A DNA stretch of 64,000 bases from positions 55,533 to 119,532 of the forward strand of contig NZ_BCUF01000011.1 in NCBI RefSeq assembly GCF_001591145.1. Reading direction: 5' to 3'. Of the stretch, positions 35,122 to 43,251 are shown in pieces. The position numbers and the translations under genes were made by a program. Numbering within the stretch: the first letter of the stretch is position 1; every line of letters begins with the position of its first letter. The notes under the pieces were generated by a model. The model had not been told where the DNA came from. It saw only the letters and a program-made list of their open reading frames with translations, and did not search any database. Origin of the DNA: Vibrio harveyi NBRC 15634 = ATCC 14126 = KCTC 12724. Its GTDB lineage: Bacteria; Pseudomonadota; Gammaproteobacteria; Enterobacterales; Vibrionaceae.

Positions 35122-36240
35122 ATGAAAAATCTTACCAAATTCGTTGCTGTGGGGTCCCTCCTTTCATGTGCAGCAGCTCAGGCTGGAGGCTTGTACTTGT
35201 ACGAGACTTCTACCACAGATATTGGTTTAGCCTCTGCTGGTATGGCAGCGCGAGCGCATGATGCCTCAGTAATGGCGGCTAACCCCGCAGGTTTATCCAA
35301 TGTAGCGGGTCAATCTTTCTCTGGTCATCTGATTAGCTTGTATGGCGATGCAACGCTAGATACCATCGATGGTGGAGATGCCGGTAATATCATAGGTTAC
35401 GTGCCTCTTGGCTCAGCCTTCTATAGCCAACAGGTAAACGACAAGTGGACTTTAGGCATTGGTATGTATGGGAATTATGGTCTGGGATTGGAATATGACC
35501 AGCTTTTTAACCGTATCGATATTCCTAATGCCATCACTCAAGCCGTAACGGTTCAGCCTTCTGCTTCTTACCGTATCAACGAACAGTGGTCTGTGGGTGC
35601 TGCGCTTGGCATTCACTACGGGATTCTTGATATGGATGTAAAAGTGGACGGAACTTCGCTAGCCGGTGGTATTGAAGATACCGATGTCCAAGTGAATGGT
35701 CGTATTGGCGCGCTTTATGAGCTGAACTCGGGCACACGTTTAGGTTTATCTTATTCTAGTGAAGCAGAATTCGACTTCGCAGATAAAGACCTGACAACCA
35801 GCGCAGTGTTACCTCAACAGGTAGTATTTAGTGCTTATCATGAGCTAAACGACAAACTTGCCCTTATGGGTAACTTGAACTGGCAAGATTGGAGCGCGTA
35901 CGACACCTTGATGGGAGTGGAAACACAAGATACTTATCAAGTCGCGATTGGATCCCAATACAAGATCAACAGTAAGGTGACATGGAATGCGGGTTTTGCG
36001 TTTGATACGAGTATGTACGCAGATCAGTCAAACGGTGACCTTACGATTCCTGCTGGTAAATCTTATCGTTTAGGTACTGGTTTTGATTACAAGATTGATG
36101 AAGCAAGCTCGGTATCTGTAGCATTTGAAGCAATGCTAATTGATTCATCTGAAATCAAATTGGCGGGCATTCCCGTTGCGAACTTTGATGACCCAGCGTT
36201 GTATTTCCTAAGTGTCGGTTACAACTGGAAAAACCAATAA
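35122..36240 (+). CDS. OmpP1/FadL-family outer-membrane transporter
   Basis: 372 residues. Signal peptide to about residue 22 (AAAQAGG). The mature N-terminus GLYLYETSTTDIGLASAGMAARAHDAS is the FadL plug signature with the NPAGL motif near 52. The rest alternates as a beta-barrel and ends in an aromatic strand (FLSVGYNWKNQ). It carries hydrophobic molecules such as long-chain fatty acids across the outer membrane. Slightly shorter than E. coli FadL (about 420-446). Confidence 0.92.
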   Translation: MKNLTKFVAVGSLLSCAAAQAGGLYLYETSTTDIGLASAGMAARAHDASVMAANPAGLSNVAGQSFSGHLISLYGDATLDTIDGGDAGNIIGYVPLGSAFYSQQVNDKWTLGIGMYGNYGLGLEYDQLFNRIDIPNAITQAVTVQPSASYRINEQWSVGAALGIHYGILDMDVKVDGTSLAGGIEDTDVQVNGRIGALYELNSGTRLGLSYSSEAEFDFADKDLTTSAVLPQQVVFSAYHELNDKLALMGNLNWQDWSAYDTLMGVETQDTYQVAIGSQYKINSKVTWNAGFAFDTSMYADQSNGDLTIPAGKSYRLGTGFDYKIDEASSVSVAFEAMLIDSSEIKLAGIPVANFDDPALYFLSVGYNWKNQ

Positions 36241-36250
36241 ATCAGTTTAA

Positions 36251-36286
36251 AACAACGGTAAGCAGGTGTTCGCTTACCGTTGTTTT
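36251..36286. terminator. Bidirectional terminator
   Basis: Perfect stem AACAACGGTAAGC / GCTTACCGTTGTT with an 8-base loop and T-run, between the porin gene and the convergent speG gene. Confidence 0.88.
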
Positions 36287-36290
36287 ATTG

Positions 36291-36821
36291 TTATTGATTG
36301 TTCTCGAGTTTTTCGCGGTATTGTTCTTGTAGAATGTACATGCGTTTTACGTCACGGTAGCTGCCGTTGATAAAGAACTCTTGCACCAAATGCCCCTCTT
36401 CAATAAAGCCGCACTTTTGATATAGGTGAACGGCTTTTTCGTTGTCTAAAGCAACCAAAAGATAGATTTTGTGCAGGTTAAGAATCGAGAACGAATAATC
36501 CAAAGCTCGATTGATGACCTCTTCCGCGTAGCCACGTCCTTGATGGTCTGGTGCGATGATGATTTGAAATTCTGCACTACGGTGAATGTAATTAATCTCT
36601 ATTAACTCTACCAGACCAATTAATACACCATGTTCATCTTCTACGACAAAGCGGCGCTCAGCATCATCGTGAATGTGCTTGCGGTAAAGTTCCTCTAATT
36701 CATCATGGGATTCGTACGGCTCTTCAAACCAATACGTCATAATATTGCGGTTGTTGTTGAGGTCGTGAATAAAGCGCAGGTCTGAACGTTCTAAAGCACG
36801 AATAGTGAGACCATTTTTCAT
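36291..36821 (-). CDS. speG: Spermidine N1-acetyltransferase
   Basis: 176 residues, GNAT fold. Opens LTIRALERSDLRFIHDLNNN. Acetyl-CoA loop PDHQGRGYAEE near residue 83, allosteric polyamine-site features (WFEEPYES, HDDAERRFVVED) as in Vibrio cholerae SpeG (173 residues). It acetylates spermidine/spermine to relieve polyamine toxicity. Single gene. Confidence 0.93.
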   Translation of the reverse strand: MKNGLTIRALERSDLRFIHDLNNNRNIMTYWFEEPYESHDELEELYRKHIHDDAERRFVVEDEHGVLIGLVELIEINYIHRSAEFQIIIAPDHQGRGYAEEVINRALDYSFSILNLHKIYLLVALDNEKAVHLYQKCGFIEEGHLVQEFFINGSYRDVKRMYILQEQYREKLENNQ

Positions 36822-37092
36822 CGTTTATCTCCAGAGAGCAAAAGCATAATCAAAGGTAATTATGATTCCTCCATCTTAGCTCATTAGGGGGAAATCTCCC
36901 CTTTACTTCTCTGAGTTTAAGACGGTAAAAGCGATCTTCGTCATACCCTTACAATCCCTTTAAATATAAGGGCTTTGGTAATAATAAAAGTTAATCATAA
37001 CGACAAAAAACCTGATTAGTTTAAGGGTGCGATTTCAGATTAAATACCGCCAACGACTTAAGGTCATAATCTACATACACAAGGTATTAAAT

Positions 37093-37245
37093 ATGTTTTC
37101 AATCGGTGACGTAGTAGTAGCTACTAAAGGTATCGAGCTAGGCGAAATGGTTGTTACAGGTCTAAGCAGCGGCGGTTTTTACGCGCACGTTAAAGCTGGC
37201 GAAAAAACGCTAACTTACCCAGCTAAAGATCTTAAGAAAGCATAA
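37093..37245 (+). CDS. Small conserved-looking hypothetical protein (50 aa)
   Basis: Start at the ATG at 37093 (MFSIGDVVVATKGIELGEMV), not the upstream reading. A small all-beta domain with alternating Gly and Val, resembling SH3/KOW-like folds. Preceded by a 270-base leader and followed by a strong terminator, so it is probably a highly expressed single gene. Function unknown. Confidence 0.72.
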   Translation: MFSIGDVVVATKGIELGEMVVTGLSSGGFYAHVKAGEKTLTYPAKDLKKA

Positions 37246-37264
37246 TTTAATTTGCTGACTTGCG

Positions 37265-37294
37265 AAAAAGGTAGCTCAAGAGCTGCCTTTTTTT
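37265..37294 (+). terminator. Rho-independent terminator
   Basis: Stem AAGGTAGCTC / GAGCTGCCTT followed by seven T, 20 bases after the 50-aa gene. Confidence 0.9.
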
Positions 37295-37382
37295 GTGCCT
37301 ACAATTCCTTCCTAAATTCCTACTTTATTTCCCTCTAATTTATTTTTATTCAATTTTGATTCATTGTGGTTATATACCATTT

Positions 37383-37519
37383 TTGACTCATATCAATAAA
37401 AGCTTTGGTTTTAAGTTGTTGTTTTTATGTTGTATTTTTTACTTATCTCCACAAGTGTCTGTTTTTATAAACTTTAGATGTTAAATTAGTTTCTCATCTA
37501 AATATTCGATTAATATCAA
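37383..37519. promoter_or_regulatory. Two candidate FNR boxes upstream of the tri-haem peroxidase
   Basis: TTGAC-TCAT-ATCAA at 37383-37396 and TCGAT-TAAT-ATCAA at 37506-37519 each differ by one base from TTGAT-N4-ATCAA. The second is about 70 bases before the ATG, a good activation distance. The E. coli homologue is induced by FNR without oxygen. The remaining 345-base gap is AT-rich and gene-free. Confidence 0.55.
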
Positions 37520-37590
37520 TTCCTTTTTCCCATTTTTAAATATTTGGGCATTTCAATAACTTTCGCCTTAACTGATTTAGGGGAACAGTT

Positions 37591-38997
37591 ATGAATAAAA
37601 AGAAAATAGCACTAGGGATCGTGGGAGTTGGTTTGGTGGCTTACTTCGGTACCGTTTACATGGTGAACCAAGACGATAAAAAGGTAGCTCAACAGAATCT
37701 GACGCAATTTAGCTCGTTAGATCAATCTACGTTGGATTACCAAGCAATGAAAGTACTGGCAGACAAAGGCTGCGGTTACTGCCATACACCAAATAGCGAA
37801 ATGCCTTTCTACTCAGAAATGCCAGTCGCGAAACAGATAATGGAAGCGGACGTCAAAGTCGCGATGCGCCACTTTGATATGACCAATTTGTTTGATGACG
37901 TGAAGCAAAGTAACCCGGTGTCTGAGGTTGCGCTTGCTCGACTTGAGAAAGTGCTTTACGACGATTCCATGCCGCCAGCGATTTACCTGACCATGCACTG
38001 GTCAGCAAGCATGTCAAAAGATGAAAAGCACACGCTGTTAAAGTGGATTCGCGAAAAACGATCAGAGCGTCATGCGCAATCGCCTGTATCTGAAGAGCGT
38101 AAAGGCAAAGTCCTACAGCCAATTTACACCACGTTTGAAACTGATGCAGATAAAGCTGAGTTGGGTAAGGTGCTTTATCATGACACGCGATTGTCAGGAG
38201 ACAATAGTGTCTCATGTGCATCATGCCATAGCCTTGATACAGGCGGCGTGGACCGACTAGTAACCTCTGTTGGCATTCATGGTCAAGTCGGTGGTATTAA
38301 CGCGCCAACTGTTTTCAATGCCGTGTACAACAAACTGCAATTCTGGGATGGTCGTGCTGCAGATCTGCAAGATCAGGCTGGTGGTCCTCCATTTAACCCA
38401 ATTGAAATGGGCTCTGTGGATTGGGATGAAATTGTCGACAAGTTAAGCCAAGACCCAGAAATGGTCGCGATGTTCAAAAAGGTTTATTCAGGTGACATCA
38501 ATGGCAACAACATTACGGACGCGATCGCCGAGTTTGAGAAAACGCTTACCACACCAAACAGCCGTTTCGACCAGTATTTGATGGGTAATACGGATGCACT
38601 GGACTCACATGAGAAATATGGTTTGATGTTGTTCAAGAAATACGACTGCCAAACCTGTCACGCAGGTGAAGCCATGGGTGGTGAAACGTTTGAAACCATG
38701 GGTATGAAAGCCGATTACTTCGCAGACCGTGGCACAGCAATGACCGATGCAGATCTTGGTCGCTACAACTTCACTGGCAATAAAGAAGATAAGCATAAGT
38801 TCAAAGTGCCAACGTTACGCAACATTGAACTGACGCCGCCATACTTCCATGATGGTCATGCGGATACGTTAAACAAAGCCATCTACGACATGGGTAAGTA
38901 TCAAGTCGGTGTGGAGATGTCAGAACAAGAAGTTGACGCTATCAAAGCCTTCCTCAAAACCTTGACGGGTGACTATGAAGGTCGCCCATTGAGTTAA
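37591..38997 (+). CDS. Tri-haem cytochrome c peroxidase (YhjA/Ccp type)
   Basis: 468 residues. N-terminal membrane anchor (near 7-24), then three haem c motifs: CGYCH near 57, CASCH near 209, CQTCH near 355. The extra N-terminal haem domain and length match E. coli YhjA (465 residues), a quinol peroxidase that lets the cell use hydrogen peroxide as a respiratory electron acceptor in the periplasm when oxygen is low. Classical MacA/CcpA enzymes have only two haems. Terminator at 39050. Confidence 0.92.
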   Translation: MNKKKIALGIVGVGLVAYFGTVYMVNQDDKKVAQQNLTQFSSLDQSTLDYQAMKVLADKGCGYCHTPNSEMPFYSEMPVAKQIMEADVKVAMRHFDMTNLFDDVKQSNPVSEVALARLEKVLYDDSMPPAIYLTMHWSASMSKDEKHTLLKWIREKRSERHAQSPVSEERKGKVLQPIYTTFETDADKAELGKVLYHDTRLSGDNSVSCASCHSLDTGGVDRLVTSVGIHGQVGGINAPTVFNAVYNKLQFWDGRAADLQDQAGGPPFNPIEMGSVDWDEIVDKLSQDPEMVAMFKKVYSGDINGNNITDAIAEFEKTLTTPNSRFDQYLMGNTDALDSHEKYGLMLFKKYDCQTCHAGEAMGGETFETMGMKADYFADRGTAMTDADLGRYNFTGNKEDKHKFKVPTLRNIELTPPYFHDGHADTLNKAIYDMGKYQVGVEMSEQEVDAIKAFLKTLTGDYEGRPLS

Positions 38998-39049
38998 GCT
39001 TAAGTAATATGCCAAAGCGAATCTTTGATAAAAGATAGCTCCCACACTT

Positions 39050-39081
39050 AAGACCACCTTGAACTGAGGTGGTCTTTTTTT
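39050..39081 (+). terminator. Rho-independent terminator
   Basis: Stem AAGACCACCT / AGGTGGTCTT, 7-base loop, then T-run. Follows the peroxidase gene. Confidence 0.92.
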
Positions 39082-39186
39082 ATGTTCTGAACTCAACCAA
39101 ATCAGCACTTTAGTGATTGGTTTGTTGACCCTTCTAGATGATAATGACGCCTTAATTTCATCCATATAAAAAGAACGAAAAATATT

Positions 39187-39702
39187 ATGAAAGTGATAGT
39201 TAAGAACGCACAAAAACAACACGCTCAAGGCATTACCGAAGTGTTGAACCCAATTATCGAAGAGGGCTTATATACGATTCTTGATACCACCTTTACGACA
39301 GAAGAGGAAGAAAGCTTTATTGAGAGCTTTCCTGAAATGGGCGTATTTAATGTGGCATTGAACCCAATCGATGAGAGTGAAGAAGAGGGCACTGTGCTGG
39401 GTTTCCAAAACGTAGAGCCTTTCGCGAGTTATACCAAGGCGTTTGCGCACGTTGGTATTATCGGTACCTTCGTTGATGCAAAGTATCGTCGCCAGGGTGT
39501 GGCTTCGACTCTGTTTACCGCTACCTTTGCTGATGCGAAATCGAAAGGTTATGAAAAGCTGTTTGCGTATGTGAGAGAAGACAACCCTAACGCACTTGCC
39601 ACGTATCTAAAACATGGTTTTGAAGTAGTTGGTACGGCAAAGAAGCACGCCAAGATTAACGGTCAGTATATCAATGAAGTTCTGATTGAGAAGTTTCTCT
39701 AA
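39187..39702 (+). CDS. GNAT-family N-acetyltransferase
   Basis: 171 residues. Acetyl-CoA loop RRQGVASTLF near residue 101, beta-5 and alpha-4 segment ARTYLKHGFEVVGT near 140. The layout recalls phosphinothricin/ribosomal-type acetyltransferases of the YncA group, with no clue to substrate. Ends 19 bases before a Nudix gene and is probably co-transcribed with it. Confidence 0.88.
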   Translation: MKVIVKNAQKQHAQGITEVLNPIIEEGLYTILDTTFTTEEEESFIESFPEMGVFNVALNPIDESEEEGTVLGFQNVEPFASYTKAFAHVGIIGTFVDAKYRRQGVASTLFTATFADAKSKGYEKLFAYVREDNPNALATYLKHGFEVVGTAKKHAKINGQYINEVLIEKFL

Positions 39703-39721
39703 CGCTTAGAAGGAAAGCAAG

Positions 39722-40129
39722 ATGCACAATATGCATAAGTCAGCAGGTATCATCATTAAAAACGGCGCACTTCTGGTGTTACGTTCAAAAGGCAAAGACA
39801 CCTTCTACGCGCCAGGTGGCAAACTTGATAGTGGCGAAACTTCAGAGCAAGCATTATGTCGCGAGCTACATGAAGAAGTGGGGATTAAGGTAACGGAAGA
39901 GAACTTGGTATTGTTTGGGCGATTTGAAGCACCAGCGCACGATAAAGACGGCATTACTTTGGTCATGGATGTGTTCTTCGTTAGCGATTACTCGGGCGAG
40001 GTGGTTGCCAGTAACGAAATCGAAGAGTGCCAATGGGTAGATTCTTCGAGCGTCGATGACGTCGCGATAAGTACGATTTTTCGCAATAACGTATTCCCTC
40101 AGTTGGTGGAACAAGGACTGGTTAAATAG
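39722..40129 (+). CDS. Nudix hydrolase
   Basis: 135 residues. Complete Nudix box GGKLDSGE...RELHEEVGI near residues 39-61, which binds magnesium for hydrolysis of a nucleoside diphosphate linked to another group. Two Met codons lie at the start (39722 and 39728); AAGGAAAG precedes the first. Substrate unknown. Confidence 0.9.
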   Translation: MHNMHKSAGIIIKNGALLVLRSKGKDTFYAPGGKLDSGETSEQALCRELHEEVGIKVTEENLVLFGRFEAPAHDKDGITLVMDVFFVSDYSGEVVASNEIEECQWVDSSSVDDVAISTIFRNNVFPQLVEQGLVK

Positions 40130-40158
40130 CGCATCCTTGAGTCACTGATAGAAAGTAA

Positions 40159-40196
40159 CACGCCCGTAATGTGAGAGCATTACGGGCGTTGTCTTT
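40159..40196 (+). terminator. Rho-independent terminator
   Basis: Perfect 11-bp stem ACGCCCGTAAT / ATTACGGGCGT, 8-base loop, followed by TGTCTTT. Ends the GNAT/Nudix operon. Confidence 0.82.
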
Positions 40197-40207
40197 CGAG
40201 CTTTGTT

Positions 40208-40390
40208 CTAATCGTTATTCAGATAATCGATTTGAATCAGCCATTGTTTGGCAGAGCTGTCAAACTTGCCTCCAAGTAAAGATTCCAATAATGATTTTGC
40301 TTGTCGGTACTGATGCAATTCAAAATGAGCAATTGCTTTAAGCAGTTGCCACCTCTGGTTCTTTGGTTGCTGCTTAATTTGTTGCTTTAT
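40208..40390 (-). pseudogene. C-terminal remnant of a TPR-like protein (5' end lost)
   Basis: An open frame of about 60 codons with no start. It reads QQIKQQPKNQRWQLLKAIAH, then FELHQYRQAKSLLESLLGG, ending QIDYLNND and stop. The W/L/A pattern looks like the last helices of a tetratricopeptide-repeat protein. It ends abruptly at about 40390, where a second headless frame begins on the other strand. Confidence 0.6.
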
Positions 40391-40545
40391 GGGCTACAGT
40401 GCCAGTCGAGCAACTTAATGATTTTTACCAAGCAAATTCGCTGAAGGTTGAGTTGAAAGGCGATGCACCAAAAGTTGAAAAGGTAGACGTGTCTTTGCGA
40501 GGTTTTAAAACCATGTATCAGACCTTGATACCAAGCTGTAAGTAA
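40391..40545 (+). pseudogene. C-terminal remnant of an unidentified protein (5' end lost)
   Basis: An open frame with no ribosome site that reads WATVPVEQLNDFYQANSLK, then VELKGDAPKVEKVDVSLRG and ends TLIPSCK. It behaves like the tail of a soluble or periplasmic protein. It starts at the same point where the minus-strand remnant is cut, suggesting one deletion removed both gene heads. Confidence 0.5.
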
Positions 40546-40551
40546 ATACAT

Positions 40552-40586
40552 AGATAGGCGTATCGAAGTGAACGATATGCCTATCT
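40552..40586. terminator. Terminator-like hairpin
   Basis: Stem AGATAGGCGTATCG / CGATATGCCTATCT (one G-U), just after the remnant stop and before the convergent DsbA-like gene end. Confidence 0.55.
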
Positions 40587-40601
40587 CGCGAGTCTTCAAC
40601 C

Positions 40602-41255
40602 TTACTGTCCTAACTTCTCCGCATACTCTGTTAGGATTTGTTTATACACTTCCACTGGTTGTGCGCCTGTCACAGCACTTTCCATATTGAACACCACTGT
40701 TGGTACTGAACTCACGCCAAGTTGATGCCATTGGCTTTCTTGATACTCGATAGAGTCAGCATTACTTGCATCGTCTAGGGTGGCGATGCCCATATTTGCA
40801 TCTAAGCCAATGTCAGTCAGAATCGCTGCCAGTGTGCTTCGGTCAGAGACATCTTTGCGTTGACCAAAGAACGCAGTAAACAGGGCTAACTTCAATTCAG
40901 TTTGCTTACCAAATTGCTCCGCCCATTGCAGCAGTACGTGTGCATCTCGCGTATTGACCATCTTCATGTCATCAAAGTAGTCAAAGTCGAATCCCACTTC
41001 TTTACCCAGATTAGTCAGGTTATCGCGTGCACGAACGCTGTCTTCCGGCGTTGTTCCGTATTTATTCGCTAGGTGTTGGCGTAGGTTTTCTCCTTCTGCT
41101 GGCATGTTTGGGGTCAATTCGAACGGTTGCCATTCCAACTCAATTTTGTCTTCCAATCCTAGCTCTTGAATTGCTTGTTCTAAGCGTTTGTAGCCGATGA
41201 TGCACCAAGGGCAAACCACATCCGACACTACGTCGATTTTGATTACTGATTCCAT
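40602..41255 (-). CDS. DsbA-family oxidoreductase, FrnE type
   Basis: 217 residues. CPWC active site near residue 14 (DVVCPWCIIGYKRLEQ), a helical insert, and cis-Pro loop SSVPTVVF near 180. No signal peptide, so cytosolic, like FrnE/2-hydroxychromene isomerase relatives that act in oxidative-stress disulfide chemistry. Single gene. Confidence 0.9.
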   Translation of the reverse strand: MESVIKIDVVSDVVCPWCIIGYKRLEQAIQELGLEDKIELEWQPFELTPNMPAEGENLRQHLANKYGTTPEDSVRARDNLTNLGKEVGFDFDYFDDMKMVNTRDAHVLLQWAEQFGKQTELKLALFTAFFGQRKDVSDRSTLAAILTDIGLDANMGIATLDDASNADSIEYQESQWHQLGVSSVPTVVFNMESAVTGAQPVEVYKQILTEYAEKLGQ

Positions 41256-41449
41256 AAAACAGACCTTACTTTTTCGAGTTATAAAATGGATATGGAGACC
41301 AAGAGTGTGAATTCAACCAGTTACCTTTTAGTAACCTGATGCTTTTCTCATCGCATTTTATCTTTCAGCGTATCTTTTTCTACAATTCATGTTGACCTGT
41401 CTATAACTCTACAGTTTAAGATGCTTTCATCAGCGCTGAGGAAAATTAC

Positions 41450-42613
41450 ATGTATCGGATATCGGAACTGGCAGAGATGCTGGGTTTGTCTCGCACCACA
41501 TTGCTCTATTACGAGAAGATTGAGCTCATCAAAGGGCAACGGTTAAGCAACGGCTACCGCGCGTATAGCGATGCGGATCTACAACGCTTGCGTTTGATCC
41601 AGCAATTGCAAAGCGGCGGACTGACGCTCAAGGAGTGTAAAGCCTGTCTGGAAGCTAAAGTAGATCGCCAATTGATGCTAGAAAGGCTCAGGCTCCTCGA
41701 TGAAGAGATTGAGCAAAAGCAGAAATCACGTCAGCTTTTGGCGGCGCTGCTGGGCGAAACACCGTTAACCGATTGGCATGAATCGTTGGATGAAGTTGCA
41801 CCGGATGCACACTTGAAATGGCTTATGACGCAAGGCTTTAGCGAGAAAGAAGCCCTTCACTTACGTTGGTTATCAAAAGATATGAACACTCATGAAGATT
41901 ACATGGCGGACTTCTTCCGCGTATATGAAGCCTTGGAATTTTGGGGGCCGGGAGCAGAGCAAGACACCTTGAAGGCATTGAGTATGCTACCTACGCAACC
42001 TGATGAAATTCTGGAAATCGGCTGTGGACAAGGTATCGCGACTCGCACGCTGGCTCAACACGCACATGTTACTGCTGTTGATAATGACGAACCATCGTTG
42101 CAGCGCCTGAAAGGCAAAGCTCAAACTCTCGGTTTAAGGGACAAGATCACAACAGTGTGTGCCAGCATGACAGAGCTCCCGTTTGCAGAAGGCTCGGCCG
42201 ATGTCATTTGGGCAGAAGGCAGTGCATACATCATGGGCGTGGAGAACGCATTCAAAGCATGGAGTCCATTGCTTAAAGAAGGTGGTATCTTAGTGCTGAG
42301 CGATTTGGTTTGGAACACCGATACACCAAGTGAAGATACGGTGGCGTTCTGGAAGAAAGAGTACCCAGATGTGGGCAGTGTCGAGAAGCGAATTGAGCAA
42401 GCAAATGCAGCGGGATACCATGCGCTAGAGACGTTCCCAATTAGCCAACAGGCATGGGATAACTACTACGTTCCTTTAGATGAGCGTGTGCAAAGTTTGA
42501 AAGCTGAGATGCCGGAATCACAAGCATTAAAAGACATACAAGTTGAATTAGATATCGTTAAACGCCGTGGTAACGAAGTGGCGTATCAGATGTATATCTT
42601 ACAAAAAGATTGA
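41450..42613 (+). CDS. MerR-type DNA-binding domain fused to a SAM methyltransferase
   Basis: 387 residues. MerR winged helix at 1-70 (MYRISELAEMLGLSRTTLLYYEKI), a coiled-coil dimer helix to about 105, a linker, then a class I methyltransferase from about 165. Its SAM loop is ILEIGCGQGIATRTL near 188, with acidic VTAVDNDE and post-I motifs. No Cys pair typical of metal-sensing MerR proteins is seen. It may methylate a small inducer or use SAM as effector. The next gene follows after 7 bases. Confidence 0.88.
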   Translation: MYRISELAEMLGLSRTTLLYYEKIELIKGQRLSNGYRAYSDADLQRLRLIQQLQSGGLTLKECKACLEAKVDRQLMLERLRLLDEEIEQKQKSRQLLAALLGETPLTDWHESLDEVAPDAHLKWLMTQGFSEKEALHLRWLSKDMNTHEDYMADFFRVYEALEFWGPGAEQDTLKALSMLPTQPDEILEIGCGQGIATRTLAQHAHVTAVDNDEPSLQRLKGKAQTLGLRDKITTVCASMTELPFAEGSADVIWAEGSAYIMGVENAFKAWSPLLKEGGILVLSDLVWNTDTPSEDTVAFWKKEYPDVGSVEKRIEQANAAGYHALETFPISQQAWDNYYVPLDERVQSLKAEMPESQALKDIQVELDIVKRRGNEVAYQMYILQKD

Positions 42614-42620
42614 TAGAAAA

Positions 42621-43193
42621 ATGAACGAAACAACAAATCAAAACACACAAAGAACAAACTACACACTTTCTCCTTATGAGAGAGTAATGAGCAGCGAGAT
42701 GATCGCTTTATTTACTCAAACCTTTTCTGATTCCGAAGGCGAAGTAGAAGGCAAAACCATCGGCTCGCTCGTCGGTGACTTACTGACAACAACCCCAGAA
42801 CAGGAGCTAAAAGGCTTTGTGGCTAAACAAGGTGAACGTTTAATTGCAGGTGTGTTGTTTACGCCACTACGCTTTGAGAGTGGTGAAGTAGGTTATCTAT
42901 TATCACCAATGGCAACTCTGACAGAATGCCAAGGAAAAGGCGTAGGACAAGCCTTGATCAACTTTGGTCTGGAACACTTAAAACAGCAAGGCATTGAGTT
43001 GGTATTTACCTACGGCGATCCTAACTTCTATTCGCGCGTTGGGTTCCAACAAGTCTCCGAGGAGCAGTTCAAAGCGCCACATGCCTTGAACTTTCCACAT
43101 GGTTGGTTGGCACAATCATTTACAGGTGAGTTGACGCCAACTCAAGGCACATCTTCTTGCGTGCAAGGTTTGGATAGTCCTACGTATTGGTAG
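42621..43193 (+). CDS. GNAT-family N-acetyltransferase
   Basis: 190 residues from the ATG at 42621 (MNETTNQNTQRTNYTLSPYE). Acetyl-CoA loop ECQGKGVGQALI near residue 113 and the YGDPNFYSRVGFQ signature near 135, as in YhbS-type acetyltransferases. It lies 7 bases after the MerR-methyltransferase gene, so the two form an operon and may act on the same compound. Confidence 0.87.
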   Translation: MNETTNQNTQRTNYTLSPYERVMSSEMIALFTQTFSDSEGEVEGKTIGSLVGDLLTTTPEQELKGFVAKQGERLIAGVLFTPLRFESGEVGYLLSPMATLTECQGKGVGQALINFGLEHLKQQGIELVFTYGDPNFYSRVGFQQVSEEQFKAPHALNFPHGWLAQSFTGELTPTQGTSSCVQGLDSPTYW

Positions 43194-43210
43194 GATTGTG
43201 CACTAGAAAA

Positions 43211-43232
43211 AACGGAGCCTGAGAGCTCCGTT
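43211..43232. terminator. Rho-independent terminator
   Basis: Stem AACGGAGC / GCTCCGTT, 6-base loop, A-run upstream and TGTT after. Between the GNAT gene and the convergent beta-lactamase gene. Confidence 0.8.
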
Positions 43233-43251
43233 GTTAATCATAAAGTTAGTG

